In this document: positions 8,154-16,912 of the stretch, piece by piece
Layout of the letters: every line of letters begins with the position of its first letter
Position numbering within the stretch: position 1 is the stretch's first letter
Assembly (NCBI GenBank): GCA_959027945.1
Contig: CAUFRO010000017.1
Location: forward strand, 1 to 44,236
Direction: 5' to 3'
Length of the DNA stretch: 44,236 bases
Origin: an uncultured Collinsella sp.
GTDB taxonomy: Bacteria > Actinomycetota > Coriobacteriia > Coriobacteriales > Coriobacteriaceae
Program-made: the position numbers and the translations under genes
Notes under the pieces: model-generated
The model's input: the letters and a program-made list of their open reading frames with translations, nothing else
Told to the model about the DNA's origin: nothing
Databases searched by the model: none

Positions 8154-8873
8154 ATGATTCCCAAATACGAGGCGATAGCTGCAGATATCCGTCGAAGCAT
8201 CGAGGACGGCTCCCTTAAGCCGGGCGACAAACTGCCCACCGTCGTAGAGTTTTGCGAGCTGTATGGCGTTTCCAAGATCACCGTCAAGCGCGCGATCGAG
8301 CAGATCACCGAGGAGGGCCTGGTCACAAGTCGCCGCGGATCGGGCACCTACGTCAAGGACACGGCGGGGCTTCCCGGCCAGGTGTTTTTTCAAGGCAAGA
8401 ACGACCGTGCCCAAGGCTTTTCGTACGAGCATCGCGGGGAGAAAGTGACCTCGGTGGTCTACGATTTCTCGATCGTCAATCCGCCGGCAGAGGTTGCGAC
8501 CCAGCTGGGAATGGCCGAAGACGACTTTGCCTATCACATCGTGCGCGTACGCGAGGTCGATGGTCAGCCCATCGTTATCGAGTACACCTATATGCCACTC
8601 GAGCTGATTCCGGGTCTTAAGAAAAAAGACCTGTACGCGTCGGTCTACAGCTTCATCCGCGAGCAGTGCGGACTCAAGATCTCGAGTTTCCACCGTACCA
8701 TTCGCGCCGTCGCGGCAACTGAGGAAGAGGCTGAGCGCCTGGATACCAAACCCGGCTCTCCCCTGCTCGAACTCAACCAGATTGGCTTCTTGGATAGCGG
8801 CACCGCGTTTGAATATTCTATCTCGCACAACGTAGGCGACCGCTTTGAGCTACACAACGTAACGCTGGCCTAG
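8154..8873 (+). CDS. GntR/HutC-family transcriptional regulator with UTRA domain
   Basis: A 239-residue DNA-binding regulator. Residues 1-70 form a winged-helix GntR domain (PKYEAIAADIRRSIEDGSLKPGDKLPT, then SKITVKRAIEQITEEGLV and the wing RRGSGTYV). Residues 90-235 fit the UTRA ligand-binding domain, including HIVRVREVDGQPIVIEYTYMP and a C-terminal LLELNQIGF strand. It has an AGGGAGG Shine-Dalgarno and is divergent from the glycosidase-PTS operon, which is the classic arrangement for a repressor released by a phosphosugar. Its operator was not identified. Confidence 0.92.
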   Translation: MIPKYEAIAADIRRSIEDGSLKPGDKLPTVVEFCELYGVSKITVKRAIEQITEEGLVTSRRGSGTYVKDTAGLPGQVFFQGKNDRAQGFSYEHRGEKVTSVVYDFSIVNPPAEVATQLGMAEDDFAYHIVRVREVDGQPIVIEYTYMPLELIPGLKKKDLYASVYSFIREQCGLKISSFHRTIRAVAATEEEAERLDTKPGSPLLELNQIGFLDSGTAFEYSISHNVGDRFELHNVTLA

Positions 8874-8945
8874 TTTTGCAATCCGGCGGGTGCTCGTTTT
8901 GAGCTGTCTTACGCGGCACCCGCACAACCTTATGGGAGTATGCAC

Positions 8946-9878
8946 ATGTCCGATTTGATTAAACTCACGCCGATCTTCCACGAGAAGATCTGGGGCGGCC
9001 GCCAGCTCGAAACCGTATTTGGTTACGACATTCCCGATGGTCCCATCGGTGAGTGCTGGGCCATCTCGGCCCACCCCAACGGCGACTGCCAGATCGCTGA
9101 GGGCCCGTACGCCGGTCACACGCTGTCATGGCTGTGGGCCGAGCACCGCGAGCTCTTTGGCAACTGCGAGGGCAAGGAGTTCCCGCTGCTCATTAAAATT
9201 CTGGACGCCAAGGACGACCTTTCGATCCAGATTCATCCCAACGACGAGTACGCCGCCAAGCACGAGAACGGCAGCCTGGGCAAAACCGAGTGCTGGTATG
9301 TGCTGGACTGCGAGCCCGGCGCCACAATCATCGTCGGCCAGCGTGCCAAGGACCGCGCCGAGGCCGCACAGATGATCGAGGAAGGCCGTTGGGACGACAT
9401 GCTCAACGTGTTGCCGATCCACAAGGGCGACTTTTTCCAGATTGATTCCGGTACCGTGCACGCCATCAAGACCGGCACGCTCATTTTGGAGACGCAGCAG
9501 TCGAGCGACGTGACATATCGCCTGTACGACTACGACCGTCCCGGCACCGATGGCAAGCTGCGCCCGCTGCACATTGAGCAGAGCCTCGACTGCATCGACT
9601 TTGATGCTCAGGCTCCGACCGACGGCACGGTGACCGCGCCCGAGGTGGACGGCGTGACCGAGCTCGAGTCTAACTCCTGCTACACCGTCGATCGCGTGCG
9701 TGTCGACGGCAGCAAGACCCTCGACCAGCGCTGGCCCTTCATGTGCCTGTCGGTCATCGACGGCGAAGGCACCATCTGCGGCGACCCCGTCCACAAGGGA
9801 AGCCACCTGCTGGCCCCGAGCACCGTGGACAAGATTGAACTCGAGGGCAAGATGGAACTAATCATCTCGCACCTCTAG
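8946..9878 (+). CDS. manA: Class I mannose-6-phosphate isomerase
   Basis: A 310-residue zinc enzyme that interconverts mannose-6-phosphate and fructose-6-phosphate. The zinc ligands are visible: Gln95 and His97 in SIQIHPND, Glu115 in KTECWYVL, and His172 in SGTVHAIKTG. Length fits the short bacterial type I form (about 315 residues). The ATG at 8946 is preferred because GGGAG lies 7 nt before it; the ATG two codons earlier would be only 1 nt away from that Shine-Dalgarno. It lies 72 bp after the GntR gene on the same strand and may be co-transcribed. A strong terminator follows. Confidence 0.93.
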   Translation: MSDLIKLTPIFHEKIWGGRQLETVFGYDIPDGPIGECWAISAHPNGDCQIAEGPYAGHTLSWLWAEHRELFGNCEGKEFPLLIKILDAKDDLSIQIHPNDEYAAKHENGSLGKTECWYVLDCEPGATIIVGQRAKDRAEAAQMIEEGRWDDMLNVLPIHKGDFFQIDSGTVHAIKTGTLILETQQSSDVTYRLYDYDRPGTDGKLRPLHIEQSLDCIDFDAQAPTDGTVTAPEVDGVTELESNSCYTVDRVRVDGSKTLDQRWPFMCLSVIDGEGTICGDPVHKGSHLLAPSTVDKIELEGKMELIISHL

Positions 9879-9903
9879 ACCGCAACAACAACCCAAAACG
9901 CAA

Positions 9904-9941
9904 CAAGGGGCTCCCCCGTTCACCAACGGGGGAGCCCCTTG
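9904..9941 (+). terminator. Strong hairpin terminator after manA
   Basis: A perfect 17-bp stem (9904-9920 with 9925-9941) closes a 4-nt loop 25 bp after manA. The tail (TCCATATATAT) is only moderately T-rich. The symmetric stem could also act on transcripts arriving from the other strand. Confidence 0.75.
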
Positions 9942-10021
9942 TCCATATATATCAGCCCACCCGGCTCTCCAGACCAAAAAGCGAACGAGCAAAGCAACGC
10001 TCGTCTAGCAACGTTACCCAA

Positions 10022-10151
10022 GGACCTGGGCGGGCGTATAGGGCAACATCGATCGCGAGTTCCGCACGCAAAGGAGGCCACTTAATGTGGCCTCCGTCTT
10101 GCGCAGGACTGCCCGAGCAGGCGATGTTGCCCTATACGCCCGCCCAGGTCC
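10022..10151. repeat. 130-bp palindromic element with 30-bp perfect arms
   Basis: Arms 10022-10051 and 10122-10151 are perfect inverted copies of 30 bp. Inside, 10067-10071/10099-10103 and 10073-10081/10087-10095 pair around a TTAAT loop, so the element folds into one long interrupted hairpin. It lies between the convergent manA and pcrA, ending 7 bp from the pcrA stop. It may terminate pcrA or be a MITE-like insertion. No target-site duplication is evident. Confidence 0.8.
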
Positions 10152-10158
10152 GCCGGGA

Positions 10159-13059
10159 TCACTGCAGCTTGACGATTGGCGCAAAACCTTTCATCAGCTT
10201 TTTGGTCTGGCCGGTTTTTTCGAACTGGACCTCGATCATGTCTCCAGCGACCGAGATCACGGTACCCGTGCCAAAGGTCTTGTGGCTCACGGTATCGCCC
10301 GCGGCAAAGTCCTGCGACGCGCTAGCGCGATCGACCTTGCGCTCCACCGTCGGCGACACCTTGGACGACGGCTTTTTGGCTCGCGGCGCGCCCGAGCCAA
10401 AGGTCGAGGCAACACGGCCGGCGTCGGGCGAAACCCCACGATGGCGCTCGGTACCATAGGTGCTGCCACCAAAGAAATCGTCGAAGCTCGATCCGCCGCG
10501 CGAACCGGAACCGCCGGTCGAGCGCGTATGCGAACCGAACACCTTGCCGCCATACATATCCGAGCCCATACCCGAGCCAAAGGTGCCGTGACGGTCGCCG
10601 CGCTTCTCCCAGCCCGTGCCCTCAAAACCGGCAGAACCGATACCGCTAAACTCGATATCCTCAAACGGAATCTCGTTGAGGAAGCGCGAGCGCGGGTTGG
10701 CAGAGGTCGAGCCGTAGGTGCGACGCGTGGCCGCATAGGTCAAGAACAGGCGCTTACGGGCACGCGTGATGGCGACGTAGGCCAGGCGACGCTCCTCCTC
10801 AAGCTTGCCCGGATCATCGCTGCCGCCAAAATCGTGCACGTGCGGGAAGATGCCCTCCTCCATGCCGGCCACGAACACCGCCGGGAACTCCAGGCCCTTG
10901 GCGGAGTGGATGGTCATCATGGTGATGGCATGCGTCTCGCCGGCCAGGGAATCCAAGTCGGAGCGCAGGGCCAGCCACTCCATGAGAGCAGGAAGCGCCT
11001 TGCAGGTGAGCGGACCGTAGGTGCGCTCGATCTCGTCGGCATGCACGGCACCCGCTGGCATCTCCGTCGGCGCGGCATACGCGTTGCCCGCGATGGCGGC
11101 GGCCAGGGCATCCTGCGGCGAGAGCGCCGGGGCGGCTAGGCTATCGAGCGGATTGGAACCTGCGGCATCGCGCGCGCCGACGAGTGCCTCAAACGAAGAT
11201 GCCGGGGCAGATGGCCCCGGTTCGGGCGCAGGCGCGCTCACCACGACGGGCTCGGGCTCAGCGCCGGCGGGCACGTCGGCAACGCCGGCTGCGCGCAGCT
11301 CTTCCAAGCTCTCGAGCGTACCCTCGATATCCTCGTGCGTCTCCTCAAATTCGGCGGCAACGCCCAAGAATTCCTGAATGTTCTCGGCGCGGCTCTCGGA
11401 CTCCATGGTGCCCTCGGCGCGGAACGCCTGCAGCAGGCCCGTCTTGTCGACGATCATCTCGACGACGTCCTTGAGCTCGCCGTCCATGCGACGGCCCTCG
11501 CGCACCAGCGAAACAAAGCTCGACAAGCCGTTGCGCACCTTGGCGCTAAACATGCCCGTCTCGGCTGTTGCGATCTCGCAGGCCTGGAAGAACGAGCAGC
11601 GGTTGTCGCGCGCCAGCTGCTCAATCTTTTGGATCGAGGTGGAGCCGATGCCGCGGCGCGGCGTGTTGATGACGCGCTTGACGCTCATCTCGTCGGCCGG
11701 GTTCACGATCATCTTGAGGTAGGCCATGACGTCGCGGATCTCGGCACGGTCGAAGAATCGCGTGCCGCCCACGATCTTGTAGGGCACGCCCGCGCGCAGG
11801 AACATATCTTCGAGGATACGCGACTGGGCGTTGGTGCGGTAGAACACGGCGATATCGTCGTAGCTCGTGCCCTTGGAGTGCAGCTTCTCGATCTCACCGG
11901 CAATCCAGCGGCCCTCGTCGCGCTCGTCGCTCGCCTGGAAGGCCTGGATCTTCTCGCCATCGCCTTCGGCCGTAAACAGGCGCTTGTCCTTGCGCTGCGA
12001 GTTGTGGCGCACCACGGCATTGGCGGCGCTCAGGATGTGACCCGTGGAACGATAGTTCTGCTCCAGCTTGACGGTCTTGCAGTTTTTAAAGTCCTTCTCA
12101 AAGTCCAGGATGTTGGTGATGTCGGCGCCACGCCAGCTGTAAATGGACTGGTCATCGTCGCCCACGACCATGAGATTTTGGTACTTGGCGGCCAGCAGGT
12201 TGGCGATCTCGTACTGGACGTGGTTGGTGTCCTGATACTCGTCGACGCTAATGTAGCGGAAGCGCTCCTGGTACTTGTCGAGCACCTCGGGGCGGGTGCG
12301 CAGCAGCTCGAGCGTGCGCACGAGCAGGTCGTCGAAGTCCATCGCGTTGGCGGCGCGCAGGCGGCGCTCCAGCTCCAAGTAGACCTGCGCGGCCTTTTTG
12401 TCATTGGGGCTGTCAGCGGATTTGAGCATGTCCTCGGGCCCGATCATGGCGTTTTTGGCCGAGCTGATCTTGCTGCGGATCATGTTGATGGGGAACTGCT
12501 TTTGCTCAATGCCGAGCGCCTGCATAATGTCGCGCACCATGCGCTTTGAGTCGTCGTCATCGTAGATGGTGAACTGACCGGTATAGCCCAGCAGGTCGGC
12601 GTCCTCGCGCAGCATGCGCACGCACATGGCATGGAAGGTGCACACCCACATGCCACGAGTGCCACTGGGAATGAGCGCTGCCAGACGCTCGCGCATCTCG
12701 GCCGCGGCCTTGTTGGTAAACGTGATGGCCAGAACCTGCCAGGGCTTAACGCCCAGGTCGCCAAGCATATGCGCGATGCGGAAGGTCAGGACGCGGGTCT
12801 TGCCCGAGCCGGCGCCGGCAAGGACCAGCAGCGGGCCCTCGGTGGTCAGGACCGCCTCGCGCTGGGCGGGATTCAGGCTATCGATATCGACGAACGGCTT
12901 GGCGGGTTTGGACGCCGGAGCCGGGGCGTCGTAGATGTCGAGCGGAACGAGCTCGGGTTCCGGCGCGGCGGGGGCGGTGTACGCATCGAGCGGCACGGGT
13001 TCCGGCGCGGGCGGCACGGGTACCGCGGTGTTCTTTTCCCAGGGCAGGGGCTGGGTCAT
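10159..13059 (-). CDS. pcrA: ATP-dependent DNA helicase PcrA/UvrD
   Basis: A 966-residue superfamily 1A 3'-5' helicase of DNA repair and replication. The Q motif (LNPAQREAV) is followed by Walker A AGAGSGKTR (residues 81-89). Later motifs seen are FTNKAAAEMRERL, VDEYQDTN, GDDDQSIYSWRGA, TIHSAKGLEF, and LAYVAITRARKRLFL. The C-terminal part (about residues 915-966: GDTVSHKTFGTGTV onward) matches the PcrA Tudor-like domain that contacts RNA polymerase. Two unusual features are a Pro/Ala-rich N-terminal tail (about 60 residues with a repeated VPLDxY motif) and a low-complexity Ala/Pro/Glu insertion in the 2B region. The start at 13059 has GAGGAG 6 nt upstream. It is a single-gene unit. Confidence 0.95.
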   Translation of the reverse strand: MTQPLPWEKNTAVPVPPAPEPVPLDAYTAPAAPEPELVPLDIYDAPAPASKPAKPFVDIDSLNPAQREAVLTTEGPLLVLAGAGSGKTRVLTFRIAHMLGDLGVKPWQVLAITFTNKAAAEMRERLAALIPSGTRGMWVCTFHAMCVRMLREDADLLGYTGQFTIYDDDDSKRMVRDIMQALGIEQKQFPINMIRSKISSAKNAMIGPEDMLKSADSPNDKKAAQVYLELERRLRAANAMDFDDLLVRTLELLRTRPEVLDKYQERFRYISVDEYQDTNHVQYEIANLLAAKYQNLMVVGDDDQSIYSWRGADITNILDFEKDFKNCKTVKLEQNYRSTGHILSAANAVVRHNSQRKDKRLFTAEGDGEKIQAFQASDERDEGRWIAGEIEKLHSKGTSYDDIAVFYRTNAQSRILEDMFLRAGVPYKIVGGTRFFDRAEIRDVMAYLKMIVNPADEMSVKRVINTPRRGIGSTSIQKIEQLARDNRCSFFQACEIATAETGMFSAKVRNGLSSFVSLVREGRRMDGELKDVVEMIVDKTGLLQAFRAEGTMESESRAENIQEFLGVAAEFEETHEDIEGTLESLEELRAAGVADVPAGAEPEPVVVSAPAPEPGPSAPASSFEALVGARDAAGSNPLDSLAAPALSPQDALAAAIAGNAYAAPTEMPAGAVHADEIERTYGPLTCKALPALMEWLALRSDLDSLAGETHAITMMTIHSAKGLEFPAVFVAGMEEGIFPHVHDFGGSDDPGKLEEERRLAYVAITRARKRLFLTYAATRRTYGSTSANPRSRFLNEIPFEDIEFSGIGSAGFEGTGWEKRGDRHGTFGSGMGSDMYGGKVFGSHTRSTGGSGSRGGSSFDDFFGGSTYGTERHRGVSPDAGRVASTFGSGAPRAKKPSSKVSPTVERKVDRASASQDFAAGDTVSHKTFGTGTVISVAGDMIEVQFEKTGQTKKLMKGFAPIVKLQ

Positions 13060-13305
13060 GGGCGACTCCTCATCTGACGGACGACGCGCCTGCGGGCAGC
13101 GCCATAGTTTGAGCCGTACCAGTATACCGAGCCGCGCGGACGCACCGCCAGCCATTTGGGGACGGGGTAGAAATGGTAGAAATAATGCTTGACAACGCGG
13201 ACGCCGCCGCCGCTGCACAGACTCAGGCATAGGCCTACTATATAGATTGACGCTTGCCGCGCGGGTCGAGTGCTCGCGCGGCACCGCCGTTGAAGGGAGA
13301 TTGCC

Positions 13306-14070
13306 GTGAAGCAGCTTTTGATTCGCGCCGACGACATCGGCTACTCATACGCCGTCAACTTGGGTATCGCCCGTTCGGTCAACGAGGGACTGGTGCGCTC
13401 CGTGGGCGTCATGCCCAACATGCCCGAGACGACACGCGGGTGGTCCTGGGTCGCCGATTCCGATATCGCCGTGGGTCAGCACACCAACGTCTGCCTTGGC
13501 CGTCCGTGTGCCGATCCCGCGCGTGTGAACAGCCTACTTGGTCCGGACGGATGCTTCCGCTCCAGCCGCGAGTACCGTACCTCGTGGAAAGAGGGCATCG
13601 ACTTCGTGGACTACGACGAGGCGGTTATTGAGATCGAGGCTCAGCTTGCGCGGTTCCTCGAGGTCGTTGGCCGCGAGCCGGATTACTTTGAGGCGCACGC
13701 GGTGCTGTCTGACAACCTGAACCGCGCCATTGCGGATGTCGCTACTGCACACGGGTTCCGCCACCAGATTGCCTCGTTCGATCCGACCGCAACCGTGACC
13801 TGCGGGAACACGCCGGTTCGCATGGTGATGCGCTCGATGGAGCCCGACTATGAGCCCGCCGAGTCCATCAAGCAGACCGTGCGCGAGATGGGTGCCGACG
13901 AGACGGTCGTGTTCGTCTGCCACCCCGGGTATCTCGACCGCTTTATTCTTGAGACTTCGTCGCTCACCGCCAACCGCACCAAGGAGGTCGACGCGCTTAT
14001 CGACCCCGAGCTGCGCGCCTGGCTTGAGGAACAGGACGACCTGCGCCTCATCGATTATCGCGACCTGTAG
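13306..14070 (+). CDS. ChbG/YdjC-family carbohydrate deacetylase
   Basis: A 254-residue protein of the YdjC/ChbG family, whose characterised members remove an acetyl group from N-acetylated oligosaccharides such as diacetylchitobiose. The N-terminal metal motif is LIRADDIGYS (residues 5-14, paired Asp). Next come GQHTNVCLGRP in the position of the family's HxN motif, FEAHAVLSDN, and a C-terminal CHPGYLD. The start is GTG at 13306 with GAAGGGAG upstream. No chitobiose PTS lies beside it, though a lactose/cellobiose-family PTS is 5 kb away. The substrate is unknown. Confidence 0.85.
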   Translation: MKQLLIRADDIGYSYAVNLGIARSVNEGLVRSVGVMPNMPETTRGWSWVADSDIAVGQHTNVCLGRPCADPARVNSLLGPDGCFRSSREYRTSWKEGIDFVDYDEAVIEIEAQLARFLEVVGREPDYFEAHAVLSDNLNRAIADVATAHGFRHQIASFDPTATVTCGNTPVRMVMRSMEPDYEPAESIKQTVREMGADETVVFVCHPGYLDRFILETSSLTANRTKEVDALIDPELRAWLEEQDDLRLIDYRDL

Positions 14071-14111
14071 CGACCTCGGTCCCCCGCCCAATCGCCCTCA
14101 GACGCCCCTAC

Positions 14112-14300
14112 AGCGGGCAGATGCTGCTTCCAGAGCGGGCACTTCTGCCAGCCGTCGGCAAATCCCATGCGACGCAGCTCGTCGGCGTCGAGCCTGTCCA
14201 GCAGCTCGAGCAGGCGCGCACGCCAGCCCGTCTCGGGGGCGATGTGTTCCAACAGGTAGCTCAGGATGGTCAGGATGCCGAACATGTTGTCCGAGCGCAC
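14112..14300 (-). pseudogene. C-terminal remnant of an Abi_2-family gene
   Basis: The minus strand encodes about 60 residues starting RSDNMFGILTILSYLLEHIA that match residues near 250-310 of the complete Abi protein at 41368-42384; by eye the DNA is roughly 80% identical. Similarity stops abruptly at 14300, within CGCACCT, where the tandem repeat array begins. It also stops near 14112, before the true C-terminus. Everything upstream, including the HEPN catalytic region, is missing, so this is a dead fragment left when the ATPase module arrived or by deletion. Confidence 0.8.
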
Positions 14301-14306
14301 CTTATT

Positions 14307-14421
14307 AATTATGGCCCGTCCTACTTAGCAATTATGGTCCGCCCTACTTATCAATTATGGTACTTTCTACTTTTCAATCGTGGTATTTTCTAGTTGACAC
14401 ATATGGTTCGCCCTATTCATG
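14307..14421 (+). repeat. Five tandem 23-bp degenerate repeats upstream of the DUF4143 ATPase
   Basis: Units start at 14307, 14330, 14353, 14376 and 14399, each exactly 23 bp with no gaps. The consensus is AATTATGG, then a variable TNCGYCCTA or TACTTTCTA part, then CTTAKC. Units 1-3 are most alike and unit 5 most diverged. The array fills the gap between the Abi remnant and the Shine-Dalgarno of the ATPase gene. The 23-bp period is close to two helix turns, as expected for cooperative protein binding. There are no spacers, so it is not a CRISPR. Confidence 0.85.
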
Positions 14422-14436
14422 CGGAGGTGATCGCCC

Positions 14437-15597
14437 ATGATTCCTCGCCAACTTGAGGGATTGCTGAAACAGATGGCGGGATGGTTCCCGATCGTCTCGA
14501 TAACGGGTCCTCGACAGAGCGGAAAGTCCACGCTCGTGCGAGCCGCCTTCCCCGACTATGCCTACGTCAATCTCGAAGACCCACAGCAGGGCGACCGTGC
14601 ACGGGAAGATCCGGTCGGGTTCATTCGAAATGCGCCAACGCCCCTCATCATCGACGAGGCGCAACAAGCGCCCGAACTCTTCTCGATGATTCAGGTCGTC
14701 TCCGACGAGCGCGGCTCCACCGGACAGTTCATTCTATCGGGCTCTCAGAACTTCCTGTTGCTCAAGGGGATAACGCAGTCCCTCGCAGGACGCGTCGGCC
14801 TGCTCAAACTCCTCCCGCTCTCGTATGCGGAACTAGAGAAGGGTGGTATAGCCCCGGAAATCGAGGACTACATGGTTCGAGGCGGCTATCCGCGGCTCTA
14901 CGATGTCGATGTACCGGAGCGCATCTACTATTCCGGTTACATCAACACCTACCTTGAGCGCGACATCTCAGGCTACCTCGATGTTCGCAACCTGTCAGCT
15001 TTCAGAACGTTCCTCTCCCTCTGCGCGCGTAACGCGGGAAATCTCCTGAACATCTCGAGACTGGCGAGCGATGCCGGCGTCTCGAGCGTCACTGCCAAGG
15101 CATGGCTGTCCATGTTGGAGTCGAGCTACGTGGTGTTCATGCTCAGGCCGTACCATGCAAACGTCAGGAAGCGGCTGACCAAGACGCCCAAACTCTATTT
15201 CTACGACTCCGGACTCCTGTGCCACCTACTGGGCATCGCCAGCAAGGATAGCCTTCTGAACGGAGACTCCCTGGGCATGGTCTTCGAGAATCTCATAATC
15301 GCCGAAACAGCAAAGCGCCATCTCAATCACGGGGTCAACCCCAATCTATGCTTCTACCGAGATGACAGCAAGATCGAGGTCGATCTGCTCGACTTGACCG
15401 ATGTCTCGAGCCCTTGGGCAATCGAGATCAAGGCTTCCGAAACCTATCACGACAAGTACGCCCGAAACGTCATAAGGATAGGGGAAGAAATCGGCATTCC
15501 GCAGGGCAATCACGCCGTCGTGCTACGCGTGCAGGATGCGTACGAAACCGGCGGCATCAAGGTGATTCCAGCGAGGACATGGCTCACACAGGCATGA
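14437..15597 (+). CDS. AAA_14 / DUF4143 ATPase
   Basis: A 386-residue protein with an N-terminal AAA_14 ATPase and C-terminal DUF4143 nuclease-like domain. Walker A is TGPRQSGKST (residues 23-32), Walker B is LIIDEAQQAPEL (about 70-81), and a sensor-like SGSQNF and GR pair follows. Then come YLERDI, KLYFYDSGLLCHLLG, FENLIIAE, and FYRDDSKIEVDLL with AIEIKAS, the D-x-E-x-K-like pattern at the end of DUF4143. The family is widespread in genomic islands and its function is not settled. The start has GGAGGTGAT upstream. The gene is flanked by a 23-bp repeat array and a broken Abi gene, which points to a mobile accessory module. Confidence 0.9.
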   Translation: MIPRQLEGLLKQMAGWFPIVSITGPRQSGKSTLVRAAFPDYAYVNLEDPQQGDRAREDPVGFIRNAPTPLIIDEAQQAPELFSMIQVVSDERGSTGQFILSGSQNFLLLKGITQSLAGRVGLLKLLPLSYAELEKGGIAPEIEDYMVRGGYPRLYDVDVPERIYYSGYINTYLERDISGYLDVRNLSAFRTFLSLCARNAGNLLNISRLASDAGVSSVTAKAWLSMLESSYVVFMLRPYHANVRKRLTKTPKLYFYDSGLLCHLLGIASKDSLLNGDSLGMVFENLIIAETAKRHLNHGVNPNLCFYRDDSKIEVDLLDLTDVSSPWAIEIKASETYHDKYARNVIRIGEEIGIPQGNHAVVLRVQDAYETGGIKVIPARTWLTQA

Positions 15598-15638
15598 AAA
15601 GAGGGCGGCATAGACCTTTTGGTCATGCCGCCCTCTTT
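15598..15638. terminator. Bidirectional terminator between the ATPase and uppP
   Basis: A long stem (about 15598-15615 with 15620-15638, one unpaired A) closes a TTTT loop directly after the ATPase stop. The arms begin with AAAG and end with CTTT, so it can work for the convergent uppP as well. Confidence 0.8.
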
Positions 15639-15682
15639 GAATGACAAGTTGTCGCTCTGGCCGCCGCGCAGCGTCGACTAAG

Positions 15683-16663
15683 TTAGAGGCCGAGCATCGG
15701 CTCCAGAACAAAGAAGTATGCGAGCACTACGATGCCCAGGATGATGCGGTAAACACCGAAGCACTTAAAGTCGTGACGGCGGACGAAGCCCATGAGCCAC
15801 TTGATGGCGATGAGCGAAACCACAAAGGCCACAACGCAGCCCACGCCCAAGATAGCGACCTCGTTGGCGCCGAACGTGCCGCCCTTGATGAAGTACTTGA
15901 CCAGCTTGAGCGCACTCGCGCCAAACATGACAGGGATGGCCAGGAAGAACGTAAACTTAGACGCCACCGAGCGCGTGCAGCCCAAAAGCAGGCCACCGAT
16001 GATGGTGGAGCCGGAGCGCGATGTGCCCGGAATCAGCGAAAGCACCTGGAAGCAACCGATGCCCAGTGCGGTCTTCCAGCTCAGATCCTCGAGCGTAGTG
16101 ATGGAGCCAAAGTCCAGGCTATCGTCATCGTCTTCATCCTCAGCGGTAGCCGCGACGGGCGCCGCAAAGTGCGCACCGGCAGGACGTCCACCCGGCACCA
16201 CAGCACGAGAACCAAACGAACCGGCAAGAGCGGCCTGGTCGCGCTTGTTCGCGCGCCAGTTCTCAATCACGATAAACAGCACGCCGTACACAATGAGCGC
16301 CAACGCCACGACGGGAGCATTGTAGAAATGCTCCTCCATCCAGTCGTTGAGCGGCAGACCGATCGCCGCAGCGGGAATGCAGCCGAGCACAATCTTGCCC
16401 CACAGCACCCAAGTGTCGCGACGGCCTTCCTTGCCCTTGCTGGGAGAAAACGGGTTAAGGTCGTAGAAGAACAGAACGCAGACGGCCAGAATGGCGCCGA
16501 GCTGAATCACGACTAGGAACATATTCCAGAACGTCTCGCTCACGTTCATCTTGACGAACTCGTCCACCAAGATCATGTGACCCGTCGACGAAACGGGCAG
16601 CCATTCGGTGATGCCCTCGACCAGGCCCATGAAGGCAGATTTTAGAAGCTCGATGATATCCAA
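15683..16663 (-). CDS. uppP: Undecaprenyl-diphosphatase UppP (BacA)
   Basis: A 326-residue membrane phosphatase that recycles undecaprenyl pyrophosphate to the monophosphate carrier used in cell-wall synthesis and contributes to bacitracin tolerance. The two catalytic motifs are present: GLVEGITEWLPVSSTGH (residues 13-29) and LIPGTSRSGST (about 210-220). Seven to eight hydrophobic segments are seen. An acidic hydrophilic insertion (about residues 137-190, including AEDEDDDD) interrupts the usual spacing and makes the protein longer than the usual 265-280 residues. The start is taken as TTG at 16663 because AGGGGG lies just upstream and the first family residues (DIIELLKSAFMGLVEG) follow; the start is moderately certain. 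Confidence 0.92.
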   Translation of the reverse strand: MDIIELLKSAFMGLVEGITEWLPVSSTGHMILVDEFVKMNVSETFWNMFLVVIQLGAILAVCVLFFYDLNPFSPSKGKEGRRDTWVLWGKIVLGCIPAAAIGLPLNDWMEEHFYNAPVVALALIVYGVLFIVIENWRANKRDQAALAGSFGSRAVVPGGRPAGAHFAAPVAATAEDEDDDDSLDFGSITTLEDLSWKTALGIGCFQVLSLIPGTSRSGSTIIGGLLLGCTRSVASKFTFFLAIPVMFGASALKLVKYFIKGGTFGANEVAILGVGCVVAFVVSLIAIKWLMGFVRRHDFKCFGVYRIILGIVVLAYFFVLEPMLGL

Positions 16664-16912
16664 AGGGACCCCCTCATTAGACACCCGCCGGTAGATGTTC
16701 TGCGGACGATGCGGGCGAGGTCCCATTATCAACCGTTGGCGGTGCGACCGCGCCTGCTCTTACCAAAAAACTCGCCCGTTCACAGAATTGCGAGCGGTCA
16801 AACCGAAATCCTTGGGTATAACTGCAACAAGATAAAGTGTCCGGCGGCCAACGCACCCGCGCCCGCCCGACGCACGAGCCCCGCGCCCGTGCGATAGACC
16901 AAGGAGGAAACC

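Noticed and set aside
10016..10157. Target-site duplication flanking the 130-bp palindrome
   Set aside because: The flanks (ACCCAA and GCCGGG) do not match, so a transposition origin cannot be shown from this copy.
14307..14421. Short CRISPR array
   Set aside because: The units are contiguous with no spacers between them and no cas gene is near.
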